A DNA stretch of 14,010 nucleotides from Candidatus Saccharimonadales bacterium. GTDB lineage: Bacteria; Patescibacteriota; Saccharimonadia; UBA4664; SCTI01. The notes beneath the pieces were generated by a model. It ran no database searches, was not told the origin of the DNA, and saw nothing but the letters and a program-made list of their open reading frames with translations. Position numbers and translations under genes: made by a program. The DNA lies in assembly GCA_030150485.1 (NCBI GenBank), contig JASLFZ010000035.1, forward strand, positions 1 to 14,010. Direction: 5' to 3'. Positions within the stretch are counted from its first letter, which is position 1, and every line of letters begins with the position of its first letter. Below, piece by piece: positions 7,426-14,010 of the stretch.

Positions 7426-8198
7426 CAGAATGGTCCCCCGCTGGCTAAATGGGTAGGGGCGTCGCCCTCCCCCTTGGTGACCGCTGCCGTCTGTAGTTGC
7501 GCCGCGTCAACCAGTTTCTGGTTTTGGGCGGTGTCTGGGTTGTAGGCCGAGTAGTAGAGGTCGATCAGCTCCTGGGTGTTCAGAGGAATGTTGCGTACGC
7601 CAATCTGCCCCAGGCCACTGCTAACGAGCTGCACCCGCTGGCTCAGCTCCTCTTTATAGGCCGCAAAGTCGGTTTCGCCGAGCGTGGTCACCGCCTGCTT
7701 TTTAAAGACGCCAGCCAAACCCGTCGCCACATTCTTACTTTTCATTGAGTTAAGCACCGGCGGGAAGTAAGGCACCACGACGTAAAACTGTTTGTCCATG
7801 ATGTTGACCTCTTCAATCAGCGCCTTAATGTTGGCGATGTAATCGTCCATCAGCAGTGCCAAGAGGTCATTGTCTTGGTCGGTGCGCAGCTGTTGCAGTT
7901 TGCCGATGTAGCCATCCAAGTCAATTTTTTGCGATTTAATTAAAATCTGGATAGGAAAGTGCATGCTGTTCAAAAAGTTTTGGTAGGCATATTCAACCGA
8001 GTCGCGCTCCGAGGCACTCATCAGGTCAAAGTTAATCGCGCTCCCCATAATGACGGCGCGCAGGCTGCCGTCACGCATTACTACGACGCCATCGCGGATT
8101 TCCGCAATCAACAAGGAGTCTTGCGTACTCGGCTTGGAGGCTTTAGCGGCCTCGCCGCGGGGTGCAGGAGTGGGGGTAGGTGTAGGTGGGTTAGGCAT
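7425..8198 (-). CDS. TraC-like protein corresponding to the N-terminal domain of VirB4
   Basis: 257 residues with no Walker motifs. The first 25 or so are Pro/Thr-rich and probably disordered. The rest resembles the N-terminal region of VirB4/TraC ATPases: a strand pair reading DGVVVMRDGSLRAVIMG (36-52), then an S-x-x-E helix, MHFPIQILIKSQKIDLDGYI (86-105), an acidic helical stretch, and a QFYVVVPYF strand (143-151). In classical systems this forms the membrane-proximal part of one VirB4 chain; here it is a free-standing protein. The ATG at 8198 overlaps the end of the PrgI gene by 8 bases and has no strong Shine-Dalgarno, so it is probably translated by coupling. Its own stop overlaps the virB4 start by one base, implying matched stoichiometry with the ATPase. 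The Pro-rich head could tether it to PrgI, but that is a guess. The family call rests on pattern resemblance and position and is good. Confidence 0.85.
   Translation of the reverse strand: MPNPPTPTPTPAPRGEAAKASKPSTQDSLLIAEIRDGVVVMRDGSLRAVIMGSAINFDLMSASERDSVEYAYQNFLNSMHFPIQILIKSQKIDLDGYIGKLQQLRTDQDNDLLALLMDDYIANIKALIEEVNIMDKQFYVVVPYFPPVLNSMKSKNVATGLAGVFKKQAVTTLGETDFAAYKEELSQRVQLVSSGLGQIGVRNIPLNTQELIDLYYSAYNPDTAQNQKLVDAAQLQTAAVTKGEGDAPTHLASGGPF
7434..7439 (-). promoter_or_regulatory. Ribosome binding site of virB4, inside the upstream gene
   Basis: GGGGGA lies 8 bases before the virB4 ATG and forms the Gly-Gly codons at the end of the TraC-like protein. Together with the TGATG overlap it suggests stop-restart coupling with an added Shine-Dalgarno. 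It supports the chosen ATG at 7425. Confidence 0.6.
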
Positions 8199-9147
8199 GA
8201 CGTAAGCTCACAGTCTGTCCTTCATCCAAAGGAGTGTAGTAACGGCGGGCCTGAGCGGCAATCTGCGCCACCGTTAAATCTCCTCCCTCCGTAGCTAGTT
8301 TCAGTATATCACCAGATGGGGCTGGCGTCGAAACGCTTACGCTTGGTTCGGTCGCTGGCTTTGCTTTGGCAGCCGCTATCTGGTCGGCCACGGCGGTTAC
8401 CCCGGCCAGTGAGGCCGGTGCCGAGGTTGGCGTCGGAGCAGGAATTGCAGGCGAGCTCGGCGCGGTGGCTTTGGCTGGTGCCGGGGCTATTGCAGCCACC
8501 TTTTTCGTCCGCATTTTCTCCAGCGCCTCTTCACGCACACTTTGCACCGTGTTTTCGATCAAAGTGTTCAGGCCGCGGGCGGCTGAGGTTTGCCCGCTCA
8601 GGATATCATCATCCTCGCTTACTTCTGGGAGCGCAGCGGTGAGCTCGGGTGCTCCAAGTACTTCGGCGCCGATCCGATCCTGCAGGTCTACCACCGGCTG
8701 CTCGTCGGGCTCTTGCAGCTCGGGCTGCTTAACCGACCAGCCTCGCGTATCCACCAAGTCGGCCAGCTCGGCCAGCTGGCTACGTACCTGGCGGGGGTCG
8801 CGCATCGCTTCTTCTGGCTTCGGCGGCGGCGGCTGCAAACGGAACACCTCCGAGATAGGCTCTTTTTGCCATAAGCGTTTTCGGGGCCGTACAAAGAAGT
8901 CGGCGATTGCCACCACAAACGTCTCCAGCGGCTGGTCCTCACGCTGATACAGGCCGAGGCCCAGCAGCGCGAGCATTGGCGGTAGCCCCACAATGGCCCA
9001 CAGTACAATCGAGAGCGCATGCAGAATCGCAAAGGTTAGCAGCCCGTAACCTACGCCAATCATGGCATAGATAAACTGCTTCATACTTAGTGGCCCAAGT
9101 ATTTTGTCTTCCGCCTCGACGTTCTGTGGAACCTTATACGTACCCAT
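8191..9147 (-). CDS. PrgI family (VirB3-like) T4SS inner-membrane protein with long C-terminal tail
   Basis: 318 residues. The N-terminus MGTYKVPQNVEAEDKILGPLSMKQFIY is characteristic of PrgI-family proteins, followed by two adjacent transmembrane helices at about 24-45 and 46-67 and the basic segment VRPRKRLW (87-94). VirB3/PrgI proteins sit in the inner membrane and dock VirB4. After residue 100 comes a tail of about 215 residues, longer than in short PrgI homologs: a Pro-rich turn (105-111), an acidic helical region (115-215), an Ala/Pro/Thr linker (216-280), and a compact end, DLTVAQIAAQARR (290-302) then EGQTVSLRHA. That terminal block resembles a conserved ending I associate with CPR PrgI proteins. 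The ATG at 9147 has GAGGG 4 bases upstream. The gene opens the tight downstream operon and overlaps the TraC-like gene by 8 bases. Family assignment is secure; the tail's function is unknown. Confidence 0.92.
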   Translation of the reverse strand: MGTYKVPQNVEAEDKILGPLSMKQFIYAMIGVGYGLLTFAILHALSIVLWAIVGLPPMLALLGLGLYQREDQPLETFVVAIADFFVRPRKRLWQKEPISEVFRLQPPPPKPEEAMRDPRQVRSQLAELADLVDTRGWSVKQPELQEPDEQPVVDLQDRIGAEVLGAPELTAALPEVSEDDDILSGQTSAARGLNTLIENTVQSVREEALEKMRTKKVAAIAPAPAKATAPSSPAIPAPTPTSAPASLAGVTAVADQIAAAKAKPATEPSVSVSTPAPSGDILKLATEGGDLTVAQIAAQARRYYTPLDEGQTVSLRHA

Positions 9148-9164
9148 ACTTCCCTCTTGCTCTC

Positions 9165-9193
9165 ATTATAACGCTAATGCTTATCTGACGCTA
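9165..9193 (-). promoter_or_regulatory. Candidate promoter for the prgI-like operon
   Basis: On the minus strand a perfect TATAAT (9170-9165) lies in the 57-base gap between the VirB6-like and PrgI genes. Its end is 17 bases from the PrgI ATG, so a transcript would have a leader of about 10 bases that just includes the GAGGG Shine-Dalgarno. At a 17-base spacing the -35 hexamer would be TAGCGT (9193-9188), a poor match to TTGACA. I see no extended TG. Read-through from the upstream genes is equally possible, since no terminator is visible in the gap. Confidence 0.4.
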
Positions 9194-9204
9194 CAGGTTA
9201 CTCA

Positions 9205-11712
9205 TTACGGCCACTCGAACCCGCCAGTGCTGCCTTGGGCGCTGTTGATCCAGTTACGGGCCTCATCAAGCGCTTGCTGGGCGCTAACCCCTCGTGCAGC
9301 GGCGTCGGCCACCACCGCATCGCGCATCTCTTCGCGTACCTGTAGGTGTGCCTTGGCGGGATCACGGCGAATATCTCGCATCACCTGGTCGACCACCTCA
9401 CTACGCACCTGGCCGCCGCGGGTACCATTTTCGAACAGGTCGCGGTGCTTGAGCATCATCTTCATAACGGCGGCGCGCTTATCAGCGGCCATAAAGTTCT
9501 GGTTGCCGGTCTCGAAGTTCTGGCGCAGCGCCTCGCCGTCGAGTCCTTCAGCAAAGATCGCAGCCGCCTCGCGCGAGGTTTGGTCGTTGGTGCTGACACC
9601 GGCCGCCACCTCAAAGTTGCGGTTCGAGAAGGTCGATTTAATAGCAGTAGCATTCAGGCCCTTAATGGTTGAAAGCACGTCATCGTGACGGATCTGATCA
9701 AGCGCTGCCGAGTCCGATCGCCGCTTGTAGACCATCGGTTCGGTACCAGCATGCTTGTTGGCACCCTGGCGCATGATCGCAGCGTGGTCGCGGAGCGCAC
9801 TGGTACCCACGTTGCCCCCGCCCGCTGCGGCCTCATGCACTTCGTTGAGCAACGGCAGCTTAAGGTAGTCCTTTTCGGCCATTTGCTTAAACAAAGCTTC
9901 GCGTCGTACATCCGATTTAGTGAAGTCGGTCAGGTTAAACGCATCAGCGGCCCGCAGCGATCGCTCAAAGCCTGCCTGCTCGCTCAGGAACCGTTGCTGA
10001 CCCGCAGTATCACCGGCCGCCCCAGCCTGCTGGGCGCGCTGACCGCTGTAATACCACCGAGCCACGTTGAGTAGGTTATCCGGGTTACCCGCCGCGCTGA
10101 ACGTCGCGAGCGACTTAGCCTGGTCGTCAATCATGGTGCCAAGTTTGTGCTCACGATCTGAGCGGTCCGATGGCGCCCCGGCTGCAATCAAGTTGGTTAA
10201 GGGACCGTGAAGGCCCTGCAGGCTCTCCCCGAACATGCGATTGCGACCGATCTTGCCCGCCCAGGCGTAACCGCCCTCCTCGCCATGAATACCGCGGTCA
10301 ATCTTATCGGCTGTCTCTAGCCGCTTACGACCCGCAATGGCTCGCTTTACCTGGGTACCGGAGCTGTTCCACTTGGCATTCATACCAGCTCCCGCTAACT
10401 GACTAATCCCGTGGGCCGCCACCCCCATGGCTCCCCCGGCCCACTTAAAGGTCTGGGGCACCGCCGCAAAAGCTGCCACCGCCGCCAAAATCTTAATAAT
10501 GGTTGTCCCAATACTGGTCGTAACCGTTCCGGCTACCCCCGGCCCGCCAACGGTAGCGGTTGGGAGCAGGCCACCAATATCGCCCGCTACGCTCAGAAGC
10601 ACCATAATAATCGGGTACATCAAAATCAGCTTTACGAACGTACTGAGCCACTTACCGAAGTAGGCTTCGGTGTTCGGAAGTACCCACAGGGCAAAGGCGA
10701 TCGGCGAGGCCACAATCAGCAGGCTAATTAAGAAGTAGCGCACCGCCAATGTCACGATAAAACCAATTGCTGCGATCAATAAAATCACGAAAATGGAGCC
10801 GGCCAGCGCCCAGTTCACCACCGCCAAAGCTACCAGCGCCGTCACTGCGAGTCCGGAAGTAAGGTCGCTAATAAGAGCTGCCACCACTCCACTCAAGCTC
10901 TGGGCTTGCGCGCTTCCCCCGCCGGTCACGCTCCCAATAATTGAGCCAATCCCAGCTCCTAACACGTTCCCGATATCAACGACACCACTACAAATGATGT
11001 AGGAAAACTGCACCAGCACCGCCGCCGCCACAATTTTCGGGATCATTTTCTGAATCGCGTACGCGTCAATCTCGAACTGCAGCACGAAGGCAAAGATCAT
11101 TACCAAAAAGATAATGACAAACATCACGTTCGCGAGCGTACGGATTGCGCCCCAGGTTTGGTACAGCGGCCCGCTGAGCGTCAGCGGCTGCACCGCCAAA
11201 AACTGCTGCATAAGATCCTTGGCGGCTCCGCTCATAAAGTGCGTGACGCGATCAAAAAACGGGCAGCTGATCCAGCCGAAACTACCGGCACTGGCGTCGC
11301 ACTGGTTGACGTCAATACCGGTGCTGCCATCCGGGTCGACGCTTACTCCGCTGGCCGCACTGGCGCTACTAGCGGCACCCGTAGAGCTGTTGCCGGCCAG
11401 TTGGAAACCGTACACGCAGCCCGCCATTTGTTTACTGGTCTCGGTTGCGCAAGCCTGTTGCGCCGTCTGTCCACTCGGAGCCGTAGCCCCCAGGTTATAC
11501 CCTGTTGCGCAGTCGGCCTTATTGCCTGAGTAGCTGGCACACTGGTCGGTGGCCGTAGATGCATACACCACGCCAGAGCCCACCCCTCCCATAACGGGCA
11601 CGGGGATGGCGGAAAAGTTGCTGGTTGAAAGCAACGGCGCGGCGGCAATGCTGAATACGTATGCGAACGCGGCCAAGAGTGCCGCCAGGCCGGCGCGCCT
11701 CGCACGCATCAC
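9205..11712 (-). CDS. VirB6/TrbL-like polytopic T4SS membrane protein with cysteine-repeat ectodomain (complete paralog)
   Basis: 835 residues. Basic residues and a hydrophobic core at 1-26 form a likely signal peptide or first helix. The exported stretch 27-190 contains paired cysteines: Cys58/Cys68, Cys88/Cys99 (each second Cys followed by x(1-2)-G-Y/F) and Cys138/Cys150 ending in FGWISCP. Hydrophobic helices follow at about 193-212, 226-248, 285-306, 308-345, 356-378 and 400-420, containing the family-like PIAFALWVLPNTEAYF (337-352) and TFKWAGGAMG (421-430). The remaining 400 residues are soluble, charged, helical and presumably cytoplasmic. VirB6 proteins form the inner-membrane channel of T4SSs, and the place before PrgI matches PrgH. 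The start could be the GTG at 11712 (GAGGA 6 bases upstream) or the ATG at 11709. The membrane core closely resembles the adjacent paralog, so the pair arose by duplication. The VirB6/TrbL-like call rests on topology and context as well as motifs. Confidence 0.88.
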   Translation of the reverse strand: MMRARRAGLAALLAAFAYVFSIAAAPLLSTSNFSAIPVPVMGGVGSGVVYASTATDQCASYSGNKADCATGYNLGATAPSGQTAQQACATETSKQMAGCVYGFQLAGNSSTGAASSASAASGVSVDPDGSTGIDVNQCDASAGSFGWISCPFFDRVTHFMSGAAKDLMQQFLAVQPLTLSGPLYQTWGAIRTLANVMFVIIFLVMIFAFVLQFEIDAYAIQKMIPKIVAAAVLVQFSYIICSGVVDIGNVLGAGIGSIIGSVTGGGSAQAQSLSGVVAALISDLTSGLAVTALVALAVVNWALAGSIFVILLIAAIGFIVTLAVRYFLISLLIVASPIAFALWVLPNTEAYFGKWLSTFVKLILMYPIIMVLLSVAGDIGGLLPTATVGGPGVAGTVTTSIGTTIIKILAAVAAFAAVPQTFKWAGGAMGVAAHGISQLAGAGMNAKWNSSGTQVKRAIAGRKRLETADKIDRGIHGEEGGYAWAGKIGRNRMFGESLQGLHGPLTNLIAAGAPSDRSDREHKLGTMIDDQAKSLATFSAAGNPDNLLNVARWYYSGQRAQQAGAAGDTAGQQRFLSEQAGFERSLRAADAFNLTDFTKSDVRREALFKQMAEKDYLKLPLLNEVHEAAAGGGNVGTSALRDHAAIMRQGANKHAGTEPMVYKRRSDSAALDQIRHDDVLSTIKGLNATAIKSTFSNRNFEVAAGVSTNDQTSREAAAIFAEGLDGEALRQNFETGNQNFMAADKRAAVMKMMLKHRDLFENGTRGGQVRSEVVDQVMRDIRRDPAKAHLQVREEMRDAVVADAAARGVSAQQALDEARNWINSAQGSTGGFEWP
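10430..10453 (-). repeat. 24-base perfect match to the neighbouring VirB6-like paralog (12786-12809)
   Basis: The 24 bases here are identical to 12786-12809, both inside VirB6-like genes and both encoding TFKWAGGA in the same frame. Identity covers wobble positions, including successive GGG and GGA glycine codons. A GGGGGAG stretch sits directly before an in-frame ATG in each copy. The flanking sequence is much more diverged. This is most simply a conserved protein motif with recent ancestry or gene conversion; it is not a mobile-element repeat. Confidence 0.7.
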
Positions 11713-11806
11713 GGTCAGTCCTCACTCAATAGTCGAATAGAGTATAATAGCCCTTTCTCGGATCAGATACAACGGTTTTGTCAAAAATGTTGGTGAAGGC
11801 TAGAAG
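11713..11806 (-). promoter_or_regulatory. Intergenic region between the two VirB6-like genes, weak promoter candidate
   Basis: This 94-base gap is A/T-rich next to the downstream gene. On the minus strand it holds TATACT (11746-11741), a plausible -10 box 28 bases before the GTG start at 11712, and a GAGGA Shine-Dalgarno at 11723-11719. A perfect TTGACA occurs at 11784-11779, but it is 32 bases from the TATACT box, too far for one sigma70-type promoter. I see no strong hairpin with a T-run, so there is no evidence of termination between the two genes. Confidence 0.3.
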
Positions 11807-14010
11807 CTAAATTCCTAGACGTTTTTTGCGCGCGGCCCAGGATTCGCCGGTTTGCTCCATAACTTCCTGAGAGGCGTTGGATATCTTGGTTCGAAGTACT
11901 GGACTCTTGGCAACCTCGTCTCTCATCGCGTCAGATATCAGAGCTCCCCCGCTTCTGTCTCCGCTGGCTAGTCGTGCCAACACATCATCAGACAGGCCAT
12001 GTACAGATGCACCAGCTGCATCCCTCTCCTGCAGTGCCGCCGCTACTTCTTCCGATATTTTGGCACCCTGTAGTATCTTCATGCCGGTATTAGTTTGGCT
12101 GGCAAGCGCTTCAGCAGAGAGGGTATGGACACCTAGGGCACTCTTAACCCCCATTTGGAAGGAGCCATCTTCGGCATATTGATCACGGTTGAGCCCTTCT
12201 CCGTTAAAGTTTGCGCCTACAAGTACGCGGGCATCACGTTGCATGGCGCCGTAATTTACATCCCGGACCTCTTCAAATACGTGCTGCAGCTCGTCTGGGT
12301 TGGCCGCAAAACGCCTCTGGAGCTCTTGTGTGACTTCCGGTTTATCGGCCGCGGATTGCTTACTGAGCATTTTAGCAATAGCTAAAGCTTCAGCATTCGA
12401 AATGTTTGGATCCTTCATCGATGTCACTAAATCACTGGCTGCCTTACCGGCGTGCAGCTTCATAAACTCCTCTTCTTGCTGATGTTGTAAGGCACGAAGC
12501 TGAGCCTGGGCGTATGGCTGACTTGTTCTAAAAGTTCCCAAGGCCTTCGCTTGCCGGGCCGCTAATAACTTCCCTCTCACCTTGTCTCCTGCGTTGCCTG
12601 GTATCCTTCGTGATAAAAATCCTCCCTCATACTCTGGATCCAGTTTCTCTAGACGCTTGCGGGTTTTATTAGCTTGTCGTCGTTGTTCATAGGCTTGCAT
12701 AGTTCGACTGTTCTTCATGCCATTAGTGGCCCCGCTGCGTGCCTTCCCGGTAGCTCCGCTAATGTAGCCCGTTGCAAAGCCCATCGCTCCCCCGGCCCAC
12801 TTAAAGGTCATGGGGATTAAGAAGAACGCAATTATAGGGAACAACGCTCCTAGCAGTGCCTGAATGGCGCTATGGTTGGTCGGGGCACCAGTTGACGGGT
12901 TAACGTTGCCCTGAGCAGTGTTTTGCTCAGCTACAGCTCCTAGGGCTGCAGCTGAAAGAATAAACATAATAATTGGATACATCAGCACAATTTTTACAAA
13001 ATTGCTGAGCCACATTTTGAAGTAACGCTCGGTATTAGGCAGTATCCATAGGGCAAAGGCAATTGGGGCAGCGATTACCAGCATCGTAATAATAAGTCGT
13101 CGTACTACAATGGTAAAAAGCACTCCAACTGCAGAAATTAATGCTCCAACTGCGGCAATTACGAGAGTGGGCACGCCAACGATAAGGGCGCCCGCCCCAA
13201 TGGCAATTCCCGCTTCTAGACTGCCGGCCAAGTAAGTCAAAACACCCGCACCGCCAGTGGTTCCAGTACCGACGGCGGTACCATCGGCCTTCTTGAGGGT
13301 GTCGTGAACCGGCAATGTTAAGAGAGCTTGGATGCCATTGCCTAATATGTTGCCCATATCAACAATTGCGGCGCTAAGAAGGAAGGAGAATTGCACCAAT
13401 ATAGCAGCGGCTACTAACCTTGGCAGCATCTTTTTGATGGTATAGGTCTCTAAGTTGAACTGCAGAACGTTGGCAAAAATGATTACCATAAACGCTATTA
13501 CGAACATCACGTTCGCAACCGTTCTAAGGTGGTCCCATACCGTGTAGGCTGCCGAGCCCTGTTCAAAAGGCTGCACCTGTAGCTCGGGGACAACAAAGTT
13601 GTTTACAATGGCGTTTACCGTTTTTGTCGCGACATCAATTACCGGGCATAAAATCCACCCCAGCACGCCAGCTGAATTGTCGCCTGCGCATTGATCTTCG
13701 GGATCGGTAGTTGTGGAGGCAGGAGCCGTGGCGCCAGGGTTGCTGGCATATTGAGTAAAGCCAAACTGGCACGCCTTTTTTACAGCAGCATCGTAACTAC
13801 TTTTATTGCAGACTGAGTCGGTTTTAGCCCCACCAGCGGCTGACACAAAGCCTGCGACACAGCCTGCATCTTCATCCAGCGTGGTGGTGGCGTAGCTAGT
13901 ACAGGCAACCTGGGCATCAGCCTGGGTCTGGTCACCGCGACTACCAGCTTGGGGAGGAGTGATGCCATTTGCTTGCTCCCAACCATCGTCACATTCCTGC
14001 TGATTACCCG
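11807..14010 (-). CDS. VirB6/TrbL-like polytopic T4SS membrane protein, second paralog (5' end outside the window)
   Basis: The frame is open from the TAG stop at 11807 to the right edge, giving 733 visible residues with no ATG in the first 54, so the true start lies beyond 14010. The GTG at 13846 is only an internal valine codon: the upstream codons carry the same cysteine repeats as the rest of the ectodomain. In visible numbering, pairs of the type C-x(10-13)-C-x-x-GF appear (ACTSYATT to GCVAGF, then VCNKSS to ACQFGF), followed by DQCAGDNSAGVLGWILCP just before the first helix, as in the neighbouring paralog. The membrane core, about residues 160-410, includes PIAFALWILPNTERYF and TFKWAGGAMG. 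The last 320 residues are soluble, basic then mixed-charge helix, and end in WAARKKRLGI. It is likely a second channel subunit of the same T4SS. Base composition is clearly more A/T-rich than its neighbour at equivalent positions. Confidence 0.87.
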   Translation of the reverse strand, partial: GNQQECDDGWEQANGITPPQAGSRGDQTQADAQVACTSYATTTLDEDAGCVAGFVSAAGGAKTDSVCNKSSYDAAVKKACQFGFTQYASNPGATAPASTTTDPEDQCAGDNSAGVLGWILCPVIDVATKTVNAIVNNFVVPELQVQPFEQGSAAYTVWDHLRTVANVMFVIAFMVIIFANVLQFNLETYTIKKMLPRLVAAAILVQFSFLLSAAIVDMGNILGNGIQALLTLPVHDTLKKADGTAVGTGTTGGAGVLTYLAGSLEAGIAIGAGALIVGVPTLVIAAVGALISAVGVLFTIVVRRLIITMLVIAAPIAFALWILPNTERYFKMWLSNFVKIVLMYPIIMFILSAAALGAVAEQNTAQGNVNPSTGAPTNHSAIQALLGALFPIIAFFLIPMTFKWAGGAMGFATGYISGATGKARSGATNGMKNSRTMQAYEQRRQANKTRKRLEKLDPEYEGGFLSRRIPGNAGDKVRGKLLAARQAKALGTFRTSQPYAQAQLRALQHQQEEEFMKLHAGKAASDLVTSMKDPNISNAEALAIAKMLSKQSAADKPEVTQELQRRFAANPDELQHVFEEVRDVNYGAMQRDARVLVGANFNGEGLNRDQYAEDGSFQMGVKSALGVHTLSAEALASQTNTGMKILQGAKISEEVAAALQERDAAGASVHGLSDDVLARLASGDRSGGALISDAMRDEVAKSPVLRTKISNASQEVMEQTGESWAARKKRLGI

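Noticed and set aside
7425..7427. TGA recoding as in Gracilibacteria or Absconditabacteria
   Set aside because: The TGA sits exactly at the natural end of the TraC-like protein in a TGATG overlap, and long frames contain no internal TGA, so the standard bacterial code applies.
8366..8947. 193-codon plus-strand open frame opposite the PrgI gene
   Set aside because: Shadow of the Ala/Pro-rich PrgI tail: it is a Ser/Ala/Arg-rich low-complexity translation without family resemblance.
9148..9204. Terminator between the VirB6-like and PrgI genes
   Set aside because: No G+C-rich hairpin followed by a T-run is visible on the minus strand in this 57-base gap.
9104..9688. 194-codon plus-strand open frame opposite the VirB6-like and PrgI starts
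   Set aside because: It runs through the intergenic gap and into the well-supported VirB6-like gene. No Shine-Dalgarno and no plausible protein signature.
11741..11784. Full sigma70 promoter from TTGACA (11784-11779) and TATACT (11746-11741) on the minus strand
   Set aside because: The spacer is 32 bases, far from the usual 16-18. Only the -10-like box is kept, at low confidence. The plus-strand TATAAT at 11743-11748 has no gene to serve.
13844..13846. GTG as the start of the second VirB6-like gene
   Set aside because: The frame continues upstream to the window edge and encodes more of the same cysteine repeats, so the GTG is an internal Val codon and the gene is truncated by the window.

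Overview
This window carries a single-direction gene cluster, entirely on the minus strand, that encodes the membrane and ATPase core of a type IV secretion system (T4SS) together with very large cell-wall hydrolases. The combination points to a member of the Candidate Phyla Radiation, most probably Candidatus Saccharibacteria (TM7) or a close relative. The clues are a long-tailed PrgI-family protein, a VirB4 ATPase whose N-terminal part is a separate small protein, duplicated VirB6-like proteins with cysteine-repeat ectodomains, and a secreted protein joining a double-psi barrel, a phage-tail-type lysozyme, a serine hydrolase and an NlpC/P60 domain. TGA acts as a stop at the TGATG junction near 7425, so this is not a code-25 lineage such as Gracilibacteria. 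The taxonomic call is inference from family knowledge; no rRNA gene or other marker lies in the window.

Layout in the direction of transcription (right to left): a 5'-truncated VirB6-like membrane protein (14010 to 11807); a short intergenic stretch; a second complete VirB6-like paralog (11712 to 9205); a 57-base gap with a TATAAT box; then a tightly packed run of PrgI family (9147 to 8191), TraC-like VirB4 N-domain protein (8198 to 7425), VirB4 ATPase (7425 to 5560), a 966-residue membrane-anchored protein ending in an M15-type peptidase domain (5556 to 2656), an 826-residue four-domain secreted wall hydrolase (2652 to 172), and the start of a small secreted PEGA-like protein (170 to beyond base 1). 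From PrgI onward all junctions are overlaps or gaps of 1 to 3 bases, so these genes are almost certainly one translationally coupled transcript.

How the parts fit: the order VirB6, PrgI (VirB3-like), VirB4, wall hydrolase matches the prgH-prgI-prgJ-prgK order of Gram-positive conjugation systems such as pCF10. The VirB6 proteins would form the inner-membrane channel, PrgI the VirB4-docking membrane subunit, VirB4 the energiser, and the hydrolases would open peptidoglycan. In an episymbiont that wall may be its own, its host's, or both; the sequence cannot decide. No VirD4 coupling protein, relaxase, VirB8/9/10 or VirB11 is visible here. No RNA gene, CRISPR array, transposase or convincing terminator was found. 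There is no gene-free stretch longer than about 95 bases.
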